Assembly (NCBI GenBank): GCA_036924085.1 | Contig: JAVGWX010000002.1 | Location: 45,378,666 to 45,442,665, forward strand | DNA: 64,000 nucleotides | Direction: 5' to 3' | Origin: Ariolimax columbianus | Lineage: Eukaryota > Mollusca > Gastropoda > Stylommatophora > Arionidae | Shown here: positions 23,818 through 34,107 of the stretch, in pieces | How positions within the stretch are numbered: the first letter of the stretch is position 1 | Layout: each line of letters starts with the position of its first letter | Notes under the pieces: model-generated | The model's input: only the letters and a program-made list of their open reading frames with translations | Database searches by the model: none | What the model was told of the DNA's origin: nothing | Translations under genes and position numbers: made by a program

Positions 23818-24245
23818 TATGTTGTTGTTGTTTAATGCCCACAATGAATAAGTTTACTCTTTTGTGCGCCCTAAAAAGAACGTTAAGTGACGGATTGTAG
23901 TAGCTTTCCTCACATCCCGAGCATGCTGATAAAGGTGAACCACGGTCCTCCAGGCGATTGTGCTATGCTTGGCTTCATCTGCGCAGTGGTCACTACTACA
24001 GGGATCACATCTTTCCATATCTTATCAGATAGGCTGCCTCGATAACAGCCTCTTTCCAGGAGCGCTACCATAGATGAAAGAGAGATTGTTGTCTTGTTCA
24101 GTGTATTGTGCCTGACCCTGACGTGAAGTGCTGGTCAGTGTATTGTGTCTGAGCCTGGCGTGACGTCCTGGTCAGTGTATTGTGCCTGACCCTGACGTGA
24201 CGTCCTGGTCAGTATGTTGTGTCTGACTGGATTAGCGTCTCAGTT
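23818..24245 (-). mobile_element. Family C dispersed element with internal 37-bp repeats
   Basis: Minus-strand copy of family C. The 3' end is at the low coordinate (AACAACAACAAC tail), with the family landmarks GTAAACTTATTC, the GGGCGCACAAAAGAG block, and cagcatgctcgggatgtgag-like sequence with gaaagcta. Near its head the copy contains about four imperfect 37-bp tandem units (cagtgtattgtgcctgaccc, tgacgtgacgtcctggt) at 24095-24225. The other two C copies lack these units. Confidence 0.7.
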
Positions 24246-24285
24246 CCCCTTATATACACACACACACACACATACATATATATAA

Positions 24286-24558
24286 AAAAGTAAAAGTAAA
24301 GTATCTCATAGCATTACTGGGGTGCGAGGTGTTAGCGATCTCACATTTCAAAGGCTCGGCTATATAAGGGCGGTAGCCATCTCCTCTCCCTCGCCGCTTT
24401 TACTTCCCGGACTGAACCAGTACCCATTTAAGGCTGGGTCGACCCGGGAGCCATTGCGGTCTGAAAAAAACATTACCGCCTCAACTGGGGAATGAACCCA
24501 GGACCACGACCACTCAGATGCAAAGCCAGCGCGCTAACCACTGCGCTACGCGGCTCCC
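24286..24558 (-). mobile_element. tRNA-derived SINE, near-intact
   Basis: On the minus strand the head GGGAGCCGCGTAGCGCAGTG contains box A TAGCGCAGTGG; box B GGTTCATTCCCC follows at about 24485-24497. Next come a central block GTACCCATTTAAGGCTGGGT (as read on plus, 24421-24440), the body around 'aggctcggctatataag', and a TACTTTACTTTTACTTTT tail. It belongs to the same family as 35648-35908. The flanks are (TA)n-rich, so the target duplication is ambiguous. Confidence 0.85.
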
Positions 24559-24649
24559 TTCCTACACATATATACACAACTATATATATTTATAGTTAGT
24601 TATCGGTCCACTTGTACCCTGAACGCCTTTATGTTATGTATACACCTTC

Positions 24650-24975
24650 CCTTCAGTCACTCTTTTGCTTGTAAGATGGATCATTGTGCATTATAAGCTC
24701 ACAGAGGAAGCATTTCAAGGGATATTCTAATCAGATGACCAAACCAGCATACCTTTTGTTTTGACATGAATTTGACACATGGAATGACACTGATCTTTTT
24801 GCGAATATCCTTGTTCCTCATTCTGTCTCTCCTGGAAATGTCGGCGGCCATTCACAGACCTCTCATTTTACTTGTGGAGATTTTGCTCTCTCGTGCCTTG
24901 GACATAACCCACGATTGGCTCTGGTAACACAAGCTTGGTAGAAAGAGGCTGTGGATCAGTTACTGCTTTGTTGGC
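24650..24975 (-). mobile_element. LINE C-terminal fragment
   Basis: The minus frame reads SLCYQSQSWVMSKARESKI, then RRDRMRNKDIRKKISVIPC, VKFMSKQKVCWFGHLIR and ISLEMLP. This is the region after the RT core of the same LINE family as 4380-6005 (there TLC..WSLSKAQERKI, DTMRNDNIRHM, a WFGHFM-like block). Only this block remains. Confidence 0.7.
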
Positions 24976-24979
24976 AGGC

Positions 24980-25250
24980 TAATGTGTGGATGTTTGGGCA
25001 GTGGTGACAGATGATAAATCACTCCTACTGCTTTCTGGCCTCAATCTCTCTGTTGTGCCTGTCGTCTTATAAGAAAAATCTGCCCAATTAACTGACTTCC
25101 TGAACCTGCTGGAGAGCCATGCTCTAAATGCTCAAATTATACAACCCCTGCATTCTGAACACCTTCAGAGTTGTCGTCTTCGCTGTGATGATATGCATAC
25201 CATACTTATCGCAGGCTACATTCAACATAGCTGTACATAAAATATTTATA
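24980..25250. other. No gene seen
   Basis: Unrecognised sequence between a LINE fragment and a mariner element. Confidence 0.35.
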
Positions 25251-25255
25251 TGTAA

Positions 25256-26540
25256 GAGGTGTGTTCAAAAGGATATCCGACCGTAATTTTTTCAGCGGAA
25301 ACAGATGAAATATGAGTGTTGTCCTTCAGCAAGGATATAAAGGGGACTGTCATGCACATGCGTGAATTTTTTTCCCTCTTGCAGATTGCATCATTCGCTG
25401 GTAGTCAGCCTTTCAGAGTTGAGTGTAGTCAGCACCCGTTGGGTTTTCATTCACCTTGATTAGACAGAAAGTTTTGAACAGCGGTGTTGCATAAAATTTT
25501 CCCAATAGCTAGACGATACCCAAATGAAAACCATTCAGAAGATTTAAGAAGCTTTCGGTAACAATGCCATGAACATAACGCAAATTGAGGAATGGTAAAA
25601 TCACTTCAAAGATGGTCCCACATGGGTGGAGAGCATATCACGTTCCGGTAGACCCTCAATAAGCTGAAATGATGAAGTCGTTGACCAAGTACAGACCTTG
25701 GTCTTACAGAAACATCATATCCTCATTCGAGAACTTGCAGATGAGGTGGGGATAAGCATTGATTCTCCATTTTCAACGAGGATTTGGCTATGTGGAGAGT
25801 GTTCGCAAAATTCTTGCCGAAGCTGTTACAATGGAGCAGAAGCAACTCATTCTGAAAGTCTTGCAGGACATTCTGTACTGCGCAAACGTTAACCCCGACT
25901 TTTTGAACACTATGATCACAGGTGATGGGTTTATGGGTACGCACCAGAAACCAAACTGCAGTCATCACAGTGGAGACATTTATTATCCCAGAAGTCGAAA
26001 AAAGCGAGGCAGGTGCACAGCAATGTCAACATCATGTTGACCATTTTCTTTTACTTCTGTGGCGTTGGGCATCACAAGTATGCACCACAAGGTCAAACCA
26101 TTACCAAAGAGTACTACCTGGAGGTCATCCGATACCTCCATGATGTTGTTCGACACAAATGACTGGACCTGTGGACAATGGGAACTTGGCGGCTCCATAA
26201 CGAATACGCATCTGACCATTCTTCACATCTGATTCATACTTTCTTGGCCAAACATAATATTCCTCTGGTTCATCAGGCTTTCTATTCTCCCAACATGGCT
26301 CCTTGCAATTTATAGCTGTTCCTTAAGCTGAAAAGGATCCGATTTGAGGCACGAGAAGACATACGGAATGCGACGACCCAGCTGTTATCCATTCCCAAAG
26401 AGACCTTCCTGAAATGCTTCCAACAATGGTGGGACCTCTGGGAGAAGTGTGTGGGGTCCTAAGGACCTCTGGGAGAAGTGTTTGGAGTCCCAAGGAGAGT
26501 ACTTTTAAGGGGATTACGATTTCAAACCTCCAGGTACATA
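25256..26540 (+). pseudogene. Mariner element, inactive transposase
   Basis: The left end resembles a mariner terminal repeat (gaggtgtgttcaaaaggata). Plus frames then give the full transposase order. The DNA-binding part is MKTIQKI..AFGNNAMNITQIEEW, FKDGPTWVESISRSGRPS, ILIRELADEVGIS. The catalytic part is LNTMITGDG, YAPETKLQSSQW, VNIMLTIFF, ITKEYYLEVIRYLHD, RLHNEYASDHSSH, SPNMAPCNL, and IPKETFLKCFQQWWDLWEKC. Of the three catalytic aspartates, the first (TGDG) is kept, the second lies in a changed context (HNEYA for HDNAP), and the third is Asn (APCN). A 30-bp stretch near the end is duplicated (26419 and 26465, ggacctctgggagaagtg). No right inverted repeat is seen; another element starts exactly where it would lie. 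Confidence 0.85.
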
Positions 26541-27266
26541 CATGAGGGACAGTCATTAAGTAACAGCAATTTTATTATAATGTGCATGGAAGATTTGAAG
26601 ATTTATGTACAATGGAAAATCTTATTTCAGGACACTTAATGGCTCTTTAGCAATACTCCATCAAGGGATTGTAATGATCGAGCAGTAAGCACATGGACAA
26701 TATAGTGTACAACATGGTCACCCAACTGTTGACTTGCACCATGGAAGAACAATGAGTTATTTTTTTTGGTGGTCAGAGGGTGTGAGATCTTGTGAAATAT
26801 ACAGAAGAATGAAGTTTCATTATGAAGACAGTTGTTTGAGTTAAAGGAGAGTGTATGAATGGGAAGCAAGATTTCACAACGGAAGACAAAACGTCATTGA
26901 TGAACTGCGGTGTGAGAAACCAGCAAACATGACAATTGACACAGTGAAACATCAGATTGATCAGCTAGTCTGTGGCAACAGACAAGTCACTATTGATGAA
27001 ATAGACATAGATTAGATTTCAACATGAGTTACCGAGCTGCACACAAAATTCTCCATGATGACCTCGGTTAAAGGAAAGTGTGTAGCAGATGGATCCCAAA
27101 ACAGCTAACAACAAACTAATGGAGGCGGTGCAAAATTGGTTAAAGACTTATCTATAGAGCATCCACAAGCCACTGGACAGGTAGACATAGTGTGTTGCCA
27201 GGCACGGGAACAATGTTGAAAAATAAGACACACAAAATGGCTGTTACTCAATGACTGTCTGTTGCA
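26541..27266 (+). mobile_element. Non-autonomous mariner-type element with TIRs
   Basis: Terminal inverted repeats: left gacagtcattaagtaacagc (26548-26567), right its complement gctgttactcaatgactgtc (27240-27259), with one mismatch. A TA dinucleotide lies on each side (26539-26540 and 27267-27268), as expected for Tc1/mariner insertion. Inside are remnants of a transposase N-terminus: FHNGRQNVIDELRCEKPANM, TVKHQIDQLV, GNRQVTIDEI, then KILHDDLG and PKQLT, i.e. the HTH region of a mariner-type protein. It has no catalytic domain. It sits directly at the end of the mariner at 25256. Confidence 0.8.
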
Positions 27267-27452
27267 TATATGTTTGCAGTCCATGTGACAACATCAGAAT
27301 GATAGTTTTATATTATAGGTACAGCCCAAACTTTTTCATATGCATTCAGATGTCAACAGTTACAAACTTTGATATTGTCACCATCAGACAAATTCCCCCT
27401 CGATGAACTGATCAACCATTGTTTGTAACTCTTTAGCTTCATACAATTTTGT

Positions 27453-27680
27453 GTTTTGTGTTGAATTATTGGGTCAGTTTGTTACACTGAATGATAGTTA
27501 CAATTTTTTGTTTTGTGTTGAATTATTGGGTCAGTTTGTTACACTGAATGATAGTTAAAATTTGTTGTTTTGTGTTGAATTATTGGGTCAGTTTGTTACA
27601 CTGAATGATAGTTACAATTGTTTGTTTTGTGTTGAATTATTGGGTCAGTTTGTTACACTGAATGATAGTTACAATTTTTG
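27453..27680. repeat. 57-bp tandem repeat, four copies
   Basis: Four nearly identical 57-bp copies of gttttgtgttgaattattgg...gaatgatagttacaattt starting at 27453, 27510, 27567 and 27624. Non-coding. Confidence 0.9.
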
Positions 27681-27689
27681 ATTTCTAAT

Positions 27690-28117
27690 TCTGTAATGTT
27701 TGTGTAATATCTGACGGTCACCACTTGTTTGCTTTTGTTGAGTTGGAAATATATATATATTTCTGTCAGTGTTCTTTAAATACTCCATCTCGCTACGGTC
27801 AACAGTCTAATTTGATTTTTGTCAAGTGAGGGACAGTGATGAAAAAACTGACAAGTCATTCATTCTATATAAATGTGTATTCATCTATACATGATCGTGA
27901 CAGAAAGTGTGGTAGATTAATGTGGGAATACTGCATTAATATTCACTTGGTAGATATTTATGATGAGAATGGTTGCAATAGATAAGATGCGAATTGAATA
28001 AGACAGTGTGTATATATATAAAGGTAAGTTCCATAGCTGGTTTTAATTTGGGGATTAAGTGTTGAGACCAGTATATGAAAGGAATGGAGAAGAGAGTTAG
28101 GTGTGTGTGTGTGACCA
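27690..28117. other. No gene seen
   Basis: AT-rich with a short (TA)n stretch near 27750 and (GT)n near 28100. Confidence 0.4.
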
Positions 28118-28270
28118 ATTCCTTTCCAAGCCTTACATAACCAGGTACCTATTTACAGTTGGGTAGACTGAAGTGTGAGAGGCTAATCTATGTACCCACT
28201 CCATATTGCTATGAGAGGCAAATACTCTAGATGCTCTACCAAATAGATGCATTGCTCTCTAGTATCCTGT
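28118..28270 (-). mobile_element. SINE remnant with GTACCTATTTACAG..GGGT block (family F)
   Basis: Contains cctttccaagccttacataa, then caggtacctatttacagttg, ggtagactga and a decayed tRNA-like part (tagatgctctaccaaatag). The order matches invertebrate SINEs whose body has CTTCCC..GGTACCCATTTACAGCTGGGTGGAC and whose tRNA head lies at the right. Old copy. Confidence 0.5.
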
Positions 28271-28960
28271 TTTGTGACATGTCAAAGAAAATAAACTTCT
28301 TTTATGCAGAAGATTATAGACAAGATGCCACAACTCTTGATAGATATAGTAAAGTCATGATTCCTCCGTATAATGCATGATAAATGTGCACATTTGAATT
28401 CTTTCACTTTACATGTTTGCTGTATTATTTTCCAGCATGGATTTTATCAAGCTATGTTTAATATCTATTAGTATGTTCATAAAACAAAGACATGTATCTC
28501 CTTATTCAAAGTAAAAGAACACTTTGGCAGCTGTACACTCTTTGTTATCTACTTTTAAAAATCCAAATGTAGTTATTGTTAGTTTTAATTTTCAATTGTA
28601 TTTTTATTGGAAGTTCTTATTTTAATTTCAAGAAGTTGGTGACTTTCTCTCTCTCTAACAATAATAAGATTTTGAATTTGGATTTAAACTTTGTTTGTTG
28701 CACTGACCAGTTTGTATTATAAGTTATTGACAATTTATTTGCCAATGATCAGCATAGTAAGTATATCATTTAAGATGTTTCACAGCAGAACCGGTCGTAT
28801 TCCTTCCCTATTATTATCACATCTTATATAATCTTCCTGCCTATAATTTGTTTTGGCATATCTTTAACCGTTTCCAGCTGAATTGTTTTAGATTTGTTAG
28901 CATATTCATATATTCATACTTCTATCACTTATGAAATAAACAGATCAAAATTACAGGTTA
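28271..28960. other. No gene seen
   Basis: AT-rich. Nothing recognised. Confidence 0.4.
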
Positions 28961-28962
28961 AA

Positions 28963-29608
28963 AGTGAATAAAAACACACATAGGTCATGGCACAGTGACC
29001 GCTCCAGGACAAAAACAAAATAATACCTACATTATGGTCACAAGGTCCTCATCACGGACAAAAAGCAGAAGAAAACTAAAAAAATCATTCTATCTTATAA
29101 TGGCGGCAAACTTAGACCGCTCATTTTACATCATATCTTGTTTGTTGTAGTAATTTGTTAGTTCTTTTCATCAGTTTTTTGTGTCCCTGATGAAGGCCTT
29201 GTGACCGTAGCGTAAGTACCATTTTGTTTTTGTCTGGTGTGGTCCTACTGTAGATACAGGCCTTATGAATCGTGGAGAAATCCTTTAGAAATGTCATATT
29301 CCACATCTGACTAAATAACGCTTGTGTCAACTATCAGTGCAACTATAATAGCGTGTTCGGGAAACAAAGATGGATATGCAGTTGGTTTCAGGGCAGAATT
29401 CTGTGAAAGGAACAATGATTTATTGTGTTTTGTACCGTGAATTTGTTTTATTTCTCCATGTGGAGCATGAATTGATTGATTATAAACTTGGCACAATATA
29501 AGTTCTGTTATTTAGTTGGCGGTGGAATGTGACGTTTCAAAGGGCTTTCCCGGTGAGTCAGGCTGCCGATCTAAAGTAGGTCATGACCTATATGTGTTTT
29601 TATCAACT
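28963..29608. mobile_element. Foldback element with long inverted arms
   Basis: Outer inverted repeats of about 27 bp (left 'ataaaaacacacataggtca', right its complement 'tgacctatatgtgtttttat'). Inside is a second inverted pair: left tggtcacaaggtcctcatca (29034-29053) and right tgatgaaggccttgtgacc (29189-29207), extending outward through a shared ATTTTGTTTTTGTC. The two arms are thus one sequence in opposite orientation around a spacer of about 100 bp. The right arm has about 300 extra bp. No target duplication is obvious. The arm motif CTGATGA..GGCC..GTGACC recalls the terminal sequences of Penelope-like elements. Confidence 0.6.
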
Positions 29609-29939
29609 GTCAATGATGAATGTCTTTTGTCATAACATAGGTTGTGTTTTTTAAAATTTTATTTGGTTTTGTGAAAGACCATTTGTTTGTAATATTCACT
29701 TTGGGATGTTTCAATAGTAATACTTCAGTGTATAACAATTCAGATACCCTGTACTACAGAACATGTGCAGTGAGTATTATGCTTTTTTGTCACAATACTT
29801 GATCTGTTTTGTGGCACACATATTATTCCATTTTAGACCTGTCTTTGTGGCCCAAATGATTTCAGGTCTTGCCTGTTTGAGGTATGTTTTCCCACTTTCT
29901 TAAGACCTTATGTGATAGCATTTTTTTTGTTTAGGATTA
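29609..29939. other. No gene seen
   Basis: AT-rich. Nothing recognised. Confidence 0.4.
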
Positions 29940-30238
29940 ATCGTAGGCTGTTCTTTTTCTTTGACATTTGCCCTGAAAAGGATGTTTGTGACATTGTTTA
30001 CAGCTGAACTGTGATATCTGCCCCTTTCAACCTAACACATCTGATTTCAGAACAGCATGGACTAGGTTTGCCTTCTTTTGTCGATCCCTAATCTCTAAGC
30101 CAGACCGCGCAGTTGCAGTCTTTTTCCAGGGCCGCCACTTGGAGGCAGAATAGGGTCTTGGTCAGTTATGGGTCACTGACCCTGATGCAAGCAGTCAGCT
30201 GGTACCTGTCAGTTCATTTACTGCTGCATTTTTTGGCC
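29940..30238 (-). mobile_element. Family A2 SINE-like element
   Basis: Minus-strand copy with hairpin sequence TCCTTTTCAGGG (as read on minus), body landmarks (acagctgaactgtgatatct) and a degenerate tail. An imperfect flanking repeat (gtaggattaatc-like versus gtgattattc) may be the target duplication. It abuts the 3' end of the RTE LINE at 30241. Confidence 0.7.
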
Positions 30239-30240
30239 AT

Positions 30241-32760
30241 GTGATTATTCACCATTATCAGTTCATCCTGTAACCCATCAGGTCGTTGGGGCACACTTGA
30301 AGACACTCCCATGGCATGCATCTGTCCACTGCCGCGCCTCACCTGGACGAAGGTTTGACCACTCAATGATGTTGTCTGTCTATCTCTTCCTTGGACATCC
30401 CTGGCCTCTCTTTCCTGGAATGGAACCATGCAGCTTAGAATTTGTAATTCCACTGGACCTCGTGACGTGCCCATACCAAGCCATCTTTCGCCTTTTGATA
30501 GCTGTGAATAGATCATCAAAAGGCTCAATTGCGTTTTCCACTCTTCATCGTATGAGTCTTCTAAAGCACCTCATTTCTATTGCATGTATTCTGTACTGGG
30601 TATCCGCAGTAATTGTCCGTCTCACAGGCATACAAAAATATTGAGAGCGCCAATGAGCGCATTAGTCGACTTTTATGCTGAGGGAGAGCCGCTTATCCGG
30701 CCATATGAGTTTCAAATGCGTAAGCGCTGTTGTTGTCGTGCTATTCTGACAATTATCTCAGACTGCGAGCCCTCATTACTGATCCAAGATACTTGAACCG
30801 GTGTACAACTTCAAGTTCTTGACCATTTGCTTTTATCCTTACGTGTTATTAGTTAGTTATCAGCGTTGTTGTCTCTGCATTTATCTCCATGCCCTAGCTC
30901 TACGCCGATATGTCCAATCTATTAACCAGCTCCTGGAGTTCTGTTTCCATGCCTGGCAGACCATCTATATCATCTGAAAATCGTAGATTTGTAATTGCCT
31001 TGTCACCTATTCTGACCGTACTAACATGTTCCTCCATTATTCTTTCCAAGAATACATTGGAGAGAGTATACAACCCTGTCTCACCCCAACAGACGTGCGG
31101 AACCATTTGTGTAGTATTCCATCTACAAAAACTGCACTTGACACTTCCTCATAAAGGTTCTCAATTACCTTCACAATATTACTATTGATCTCGGGGATTC
31201 CGTGGCAAAGTGGTTAAGCTGTCGGCCTCGTGATCAGGTAGTGTGGGTTCGACTCCGGACTCGGCGCCGTCTTTTTCACGTATGCTTGATGTGGAGTCCC
31301 CTGCATCTCGTAGCCGCCCTGTCCTTGACTTGCCACTAGGGTCGGGCTGCTCGAGACGAGAGAGTGAGGATAATCCTTACTAAAAATAGCGCTAGCAAAA
31401 TTAATTATGCCATCATCGTCTACGATGGACGGCGGCCTTTGCCTTACTATTGATCCTGTAATGCTTCATTGTTGCCCATAGCGCCGTAAGCAATACTCTG
31501 TCAAATGTCCTTTTTGAAACGATGAAGACATGATATATGTGTTGTTGATACTCTAAGTATTTTTCATTCAATATCCGCACATTAAATATCTGTTCAGTGG
31601 TGCTTCTTCCTGCTCAAAACCTTGCTTGCTCTTCTCGGCCTGTGGTTTTAATCTGTTGAGGTTTATTCTTAAGAGAACTTTGCTAGGATGGCAAATGAGG
31701 CTAATTGTACTATAGTTCTGACACATTTTTAGGTTCCCTGAAATAGAGCGATAAAACCACTGATTTCGTCCAGATGGTTGGCCCCTCTTCTGTCCGCCAA
31801 ATTGTGTTACAGATGTATGTCAGACCTTCAATTATTACCTCACCTCCCACTTGTAGAAGCTCTGCTGGGATATTATCCACACCCACAGTTTTCCACCTTT
31901 TTAGTATCTTCACTCACCGCTTCAGTTACTTCATCTCTTATTATCAGTTGATTCTCCTCTAACATATTAATTTCGGGGGTGATTGCATTTCCTGTGTCAC
32001 CTCGACCCACATGCTTATATAATTCAGAGCAGTACTCTGTCCAACGAGCCCGAATGTCTTGGGCTTCTGTGAGACATTTCTCTCTCTTATCCTGAATCAC
32101 TGTATTGCGACATTGTATAGATCTAGGACTATTTTAAATGCCCCCTTGGCATTGTTTCTTCCCAAATTTTGTTAGAAATCTGAGCACTTATCCATTCTGC
32201 CTTGGCCCTTGTTTCTATTTATCTCCCTGCATTTCGTAATCCCATCCAGGATATTCTTCGACCTCTTCATTAATCTTCTCTTGTCACATAACTCGAGTAT
32301 TTAATTTGTAATCCATCCCTTCTTCTTTACCCTTCACTTCCTTAAGACATCAGTTGCTGTGTCTATCAATGCCGAATTCAGGGTCTCAGTTATCGTCTCA
32401 ATATCTGTCTCTTCATTAAGAACCAAAGGGGTGCAACTCTTCCTCCCATCATCGCTCTCGCTCCAAAAGCCTCCACTATCTCTGGGTGCTTCAGCTTATC
32501 AAGGTCAAATCTTAGACTAGTTGCCTCTCTGTTCACAACTTTCTGAAGTCGGAGACGCATGGTCATTATCACTAAGTTGTCGGTCGCTCCCTATATCAGC
32601 TCCTGGGAAACTCCTCGTCCGTGCACTATTGATGCTGGATCTGAATCACTTCTGAACCAGAATGTAACCATATGAATATGCAGTGCACTATTTGGGCTAT
32701 GCCATGTCCACCGTCTCAACATTTTGTTTGGTCCTAGCGTATTCGCCACCAGTAACTTTT
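30241..32760 (-). mobile_element. RTE-type LINE, interrupted by a SINE
   Basis: Read from the high coordinate down the minus strand. First come endonuclease remnants (SSINSARTRSFPGADIGSD at about 32580-32640), with the catalytic SDH decayed to SDR, then MTMRLRLQKVV. Next are CLTEAQDIRARWTEYCSELY, SLKKxKxVGVDNIPAELLQ-like sequence (31850-31913), ICNTIWRTEEGPTIWTKSVV, then NVFLERIMEEHV and ITNLRFSDDIDGL. In the last, the RT box is FSDD where FADD is usual. Last come AWYGHVTRSSGITNSKLHGS, GKRGQGCPRKR and ARQWTDACHG, with stops between. Blocks and order match RTE LINEs. A tRNA-derived SINE is inserted at 31191-31443. Confidence 0.85.
31191..31443 (+). mobile_element. tRNA-derived SINE with perfect 12-bp target duplication
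   Basis: Flanked by ttactattgatc at 31179-31190 and 31444-31455. The head has box A TGGCAAAGTGGTTAAGC and box B GGGTTCGACTCC (31245-31256), followed by a GC-richer body and the 3' end 'atgccatcatcgtctacgat' then 'ggacggcggcc'. It lies inside RTE LINE sequence, so it is the younger of the two. The 3' end resembles the 3' ends of the LINEs at 34145 and 36902 (see findings). The tRNA part cannot act as a tRNA gene: no discriminable 3' half beyond box B. Confidence 0.92.
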
Positions 32761-32789
32761 TGTAGCTTGCAGATATTGGAAAATTTGAT

Positions 32790-32988
32790 CAGCCATGTCC
32801 CTAGAAGAGACCCCTATACATGACCAGACCTGCCATATAATGGACCTCAGAAGGAAGGTGAAAGAGAGGCCATTAAAACAGCTTGGCATAAAAATGAATG
32901 TGATGAACCAGAGTTGAAGCATGGTACAAGAGATGGCCGCAGACTGAGCGAAATAGAGGATGTTATCTGGTGTTACGGTCACTGACTC
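32790..32988 (+). mobile_element. LINE C-terminal fragment
   Basis: The plus frame reads MDLRRKVKERPLKQLG, MNVMNQS and then MAAD-AK-R, where stops replace the Arg and Trp of the usual MAADRxKWR motif found near the end of many LINE proteins. Weak but consistent; it faces the opposite way to the neighbouring RTE LINE. Confidence 0.45.
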
Positions 32989-33160
32989 AGCCATCAGTAT
33001 AGGGGTCCAAGAAGATTCATATGACTATGTAAGCCATCAGTATAGGGGTCCAAGAAGATTCATATGACTATGTAAGCCATCAGTATAGGGGTCCAAGAAG
33101 ATTCACATGACTATGTAAGCCATCAGTATAGGGGTCCAAGAAGATTCATATGACTATGTA
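32989..33160. repeat. 43-bp tandem repeat, four copies
   Basis: Four copies, almost identical, of agccatcagtataggggtcc followed by aagaagattcatatgactat (starts 32989, 33032, 33075, 33118). The array begins directly at the end of the LINE fragment. Confidence 0.92.
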
Positions 33161-33164
33161 GCTG

Positions 33165-34105
33165 TTTTAATTTCATTCTCCTGACTGTTTCTTTATGTTT
33201 CATCGTCCTTATTGATGTTAAGCACCCTCAACTAGATCAACTTGAGAGCATTAATGTTTAGAGTCTTGTACTCATGGTTTATCTGTGGTTGATTTGAATA
33301 ACTCTAATGATTTTGGCAGCTAGCTTGATCTTCTTCTGGTTCAGGGAAAACAAGTTTTTATGTTCAACAATTGTTAGTTACAACATGCTGTCAGTGGTCC
33401 CATTCTAGCTCAGCCCATAGTCAACTCTCCTTAGTTTTTATATCTTACACTGCTAAGGCATAATAGTTTCATCTAAGTCTGTGGATATTTTTTTAATGAG
33501 AAAAATTAGATCTTTCTTTCTGTTGGGGCCTCCATAATATATTTTTAGGGTTGAACAATAAATGACATTTGATCTGCCAGTGACCATGCAGTGTGAAGGC
33601 TAGGATATCATTGACAAGATATGATTAGATCAGCGGCTCCTGCAAAAAAAATATGCGAAGCTGTTACAGGAGATAAACAAATAAATACTGAGGATTATCA
33701 AGAAGATGAAATGTTGGATTAGATGAGCATCAGCAGTAAATGCACATTTTCTACTCTATTTCAGTGGTTCACAATAGCTTATGATTTATATACGTGATTA
33801 AAATACCCATCTTACTCAAGACAGATGTCCTGAAATTGATATCACAGCTCACTCACTAAAATGTATATATATCTTGTATCACTTTTGCACCATGTTACTC
33901 TTGTTCTGATATGTTTTACCTCTGTTGGCTTGTTCTTGGGACATATTCCAACACTTTTATTGTATCCTTTTATATAAGCAGTTTTGTCAGATGAATAAAA
34001 TTTCTTATAACTCTGTAGCCATGTGTTCATTACTCTACTCTTCTGACTGGCATGTAAAGTGCTTGTTTTAATTTTCAATTAACAACTGTCTTAGTTGTCC
34101 ATATT
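33165..34105. other. No gene seen
   Basis: AT-rich. Nothing recognised. Confidence 0.4.
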
Positions 34106-34107
34106 AC

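Noticed and set aside
24440..24558. tRNA gene on the minus strand
   Set aside because: Box A and box B are good, but the sequence continues into a SINE body shared with 35648-35908, and no complete cloverleaf follows box B.
29180..29220. Active hammerhead ribozyme
   Set aside because: The CTGATGA box is present but the second core box reads GTAGC where GAAAC is required, and the left arm has GTGATGA; at best a decayed relic.
31195..31262. tRNA gene on the plus strand
   Set aside because: It is the head of a SINE bounded by a perfect target duplication inside a LINE.
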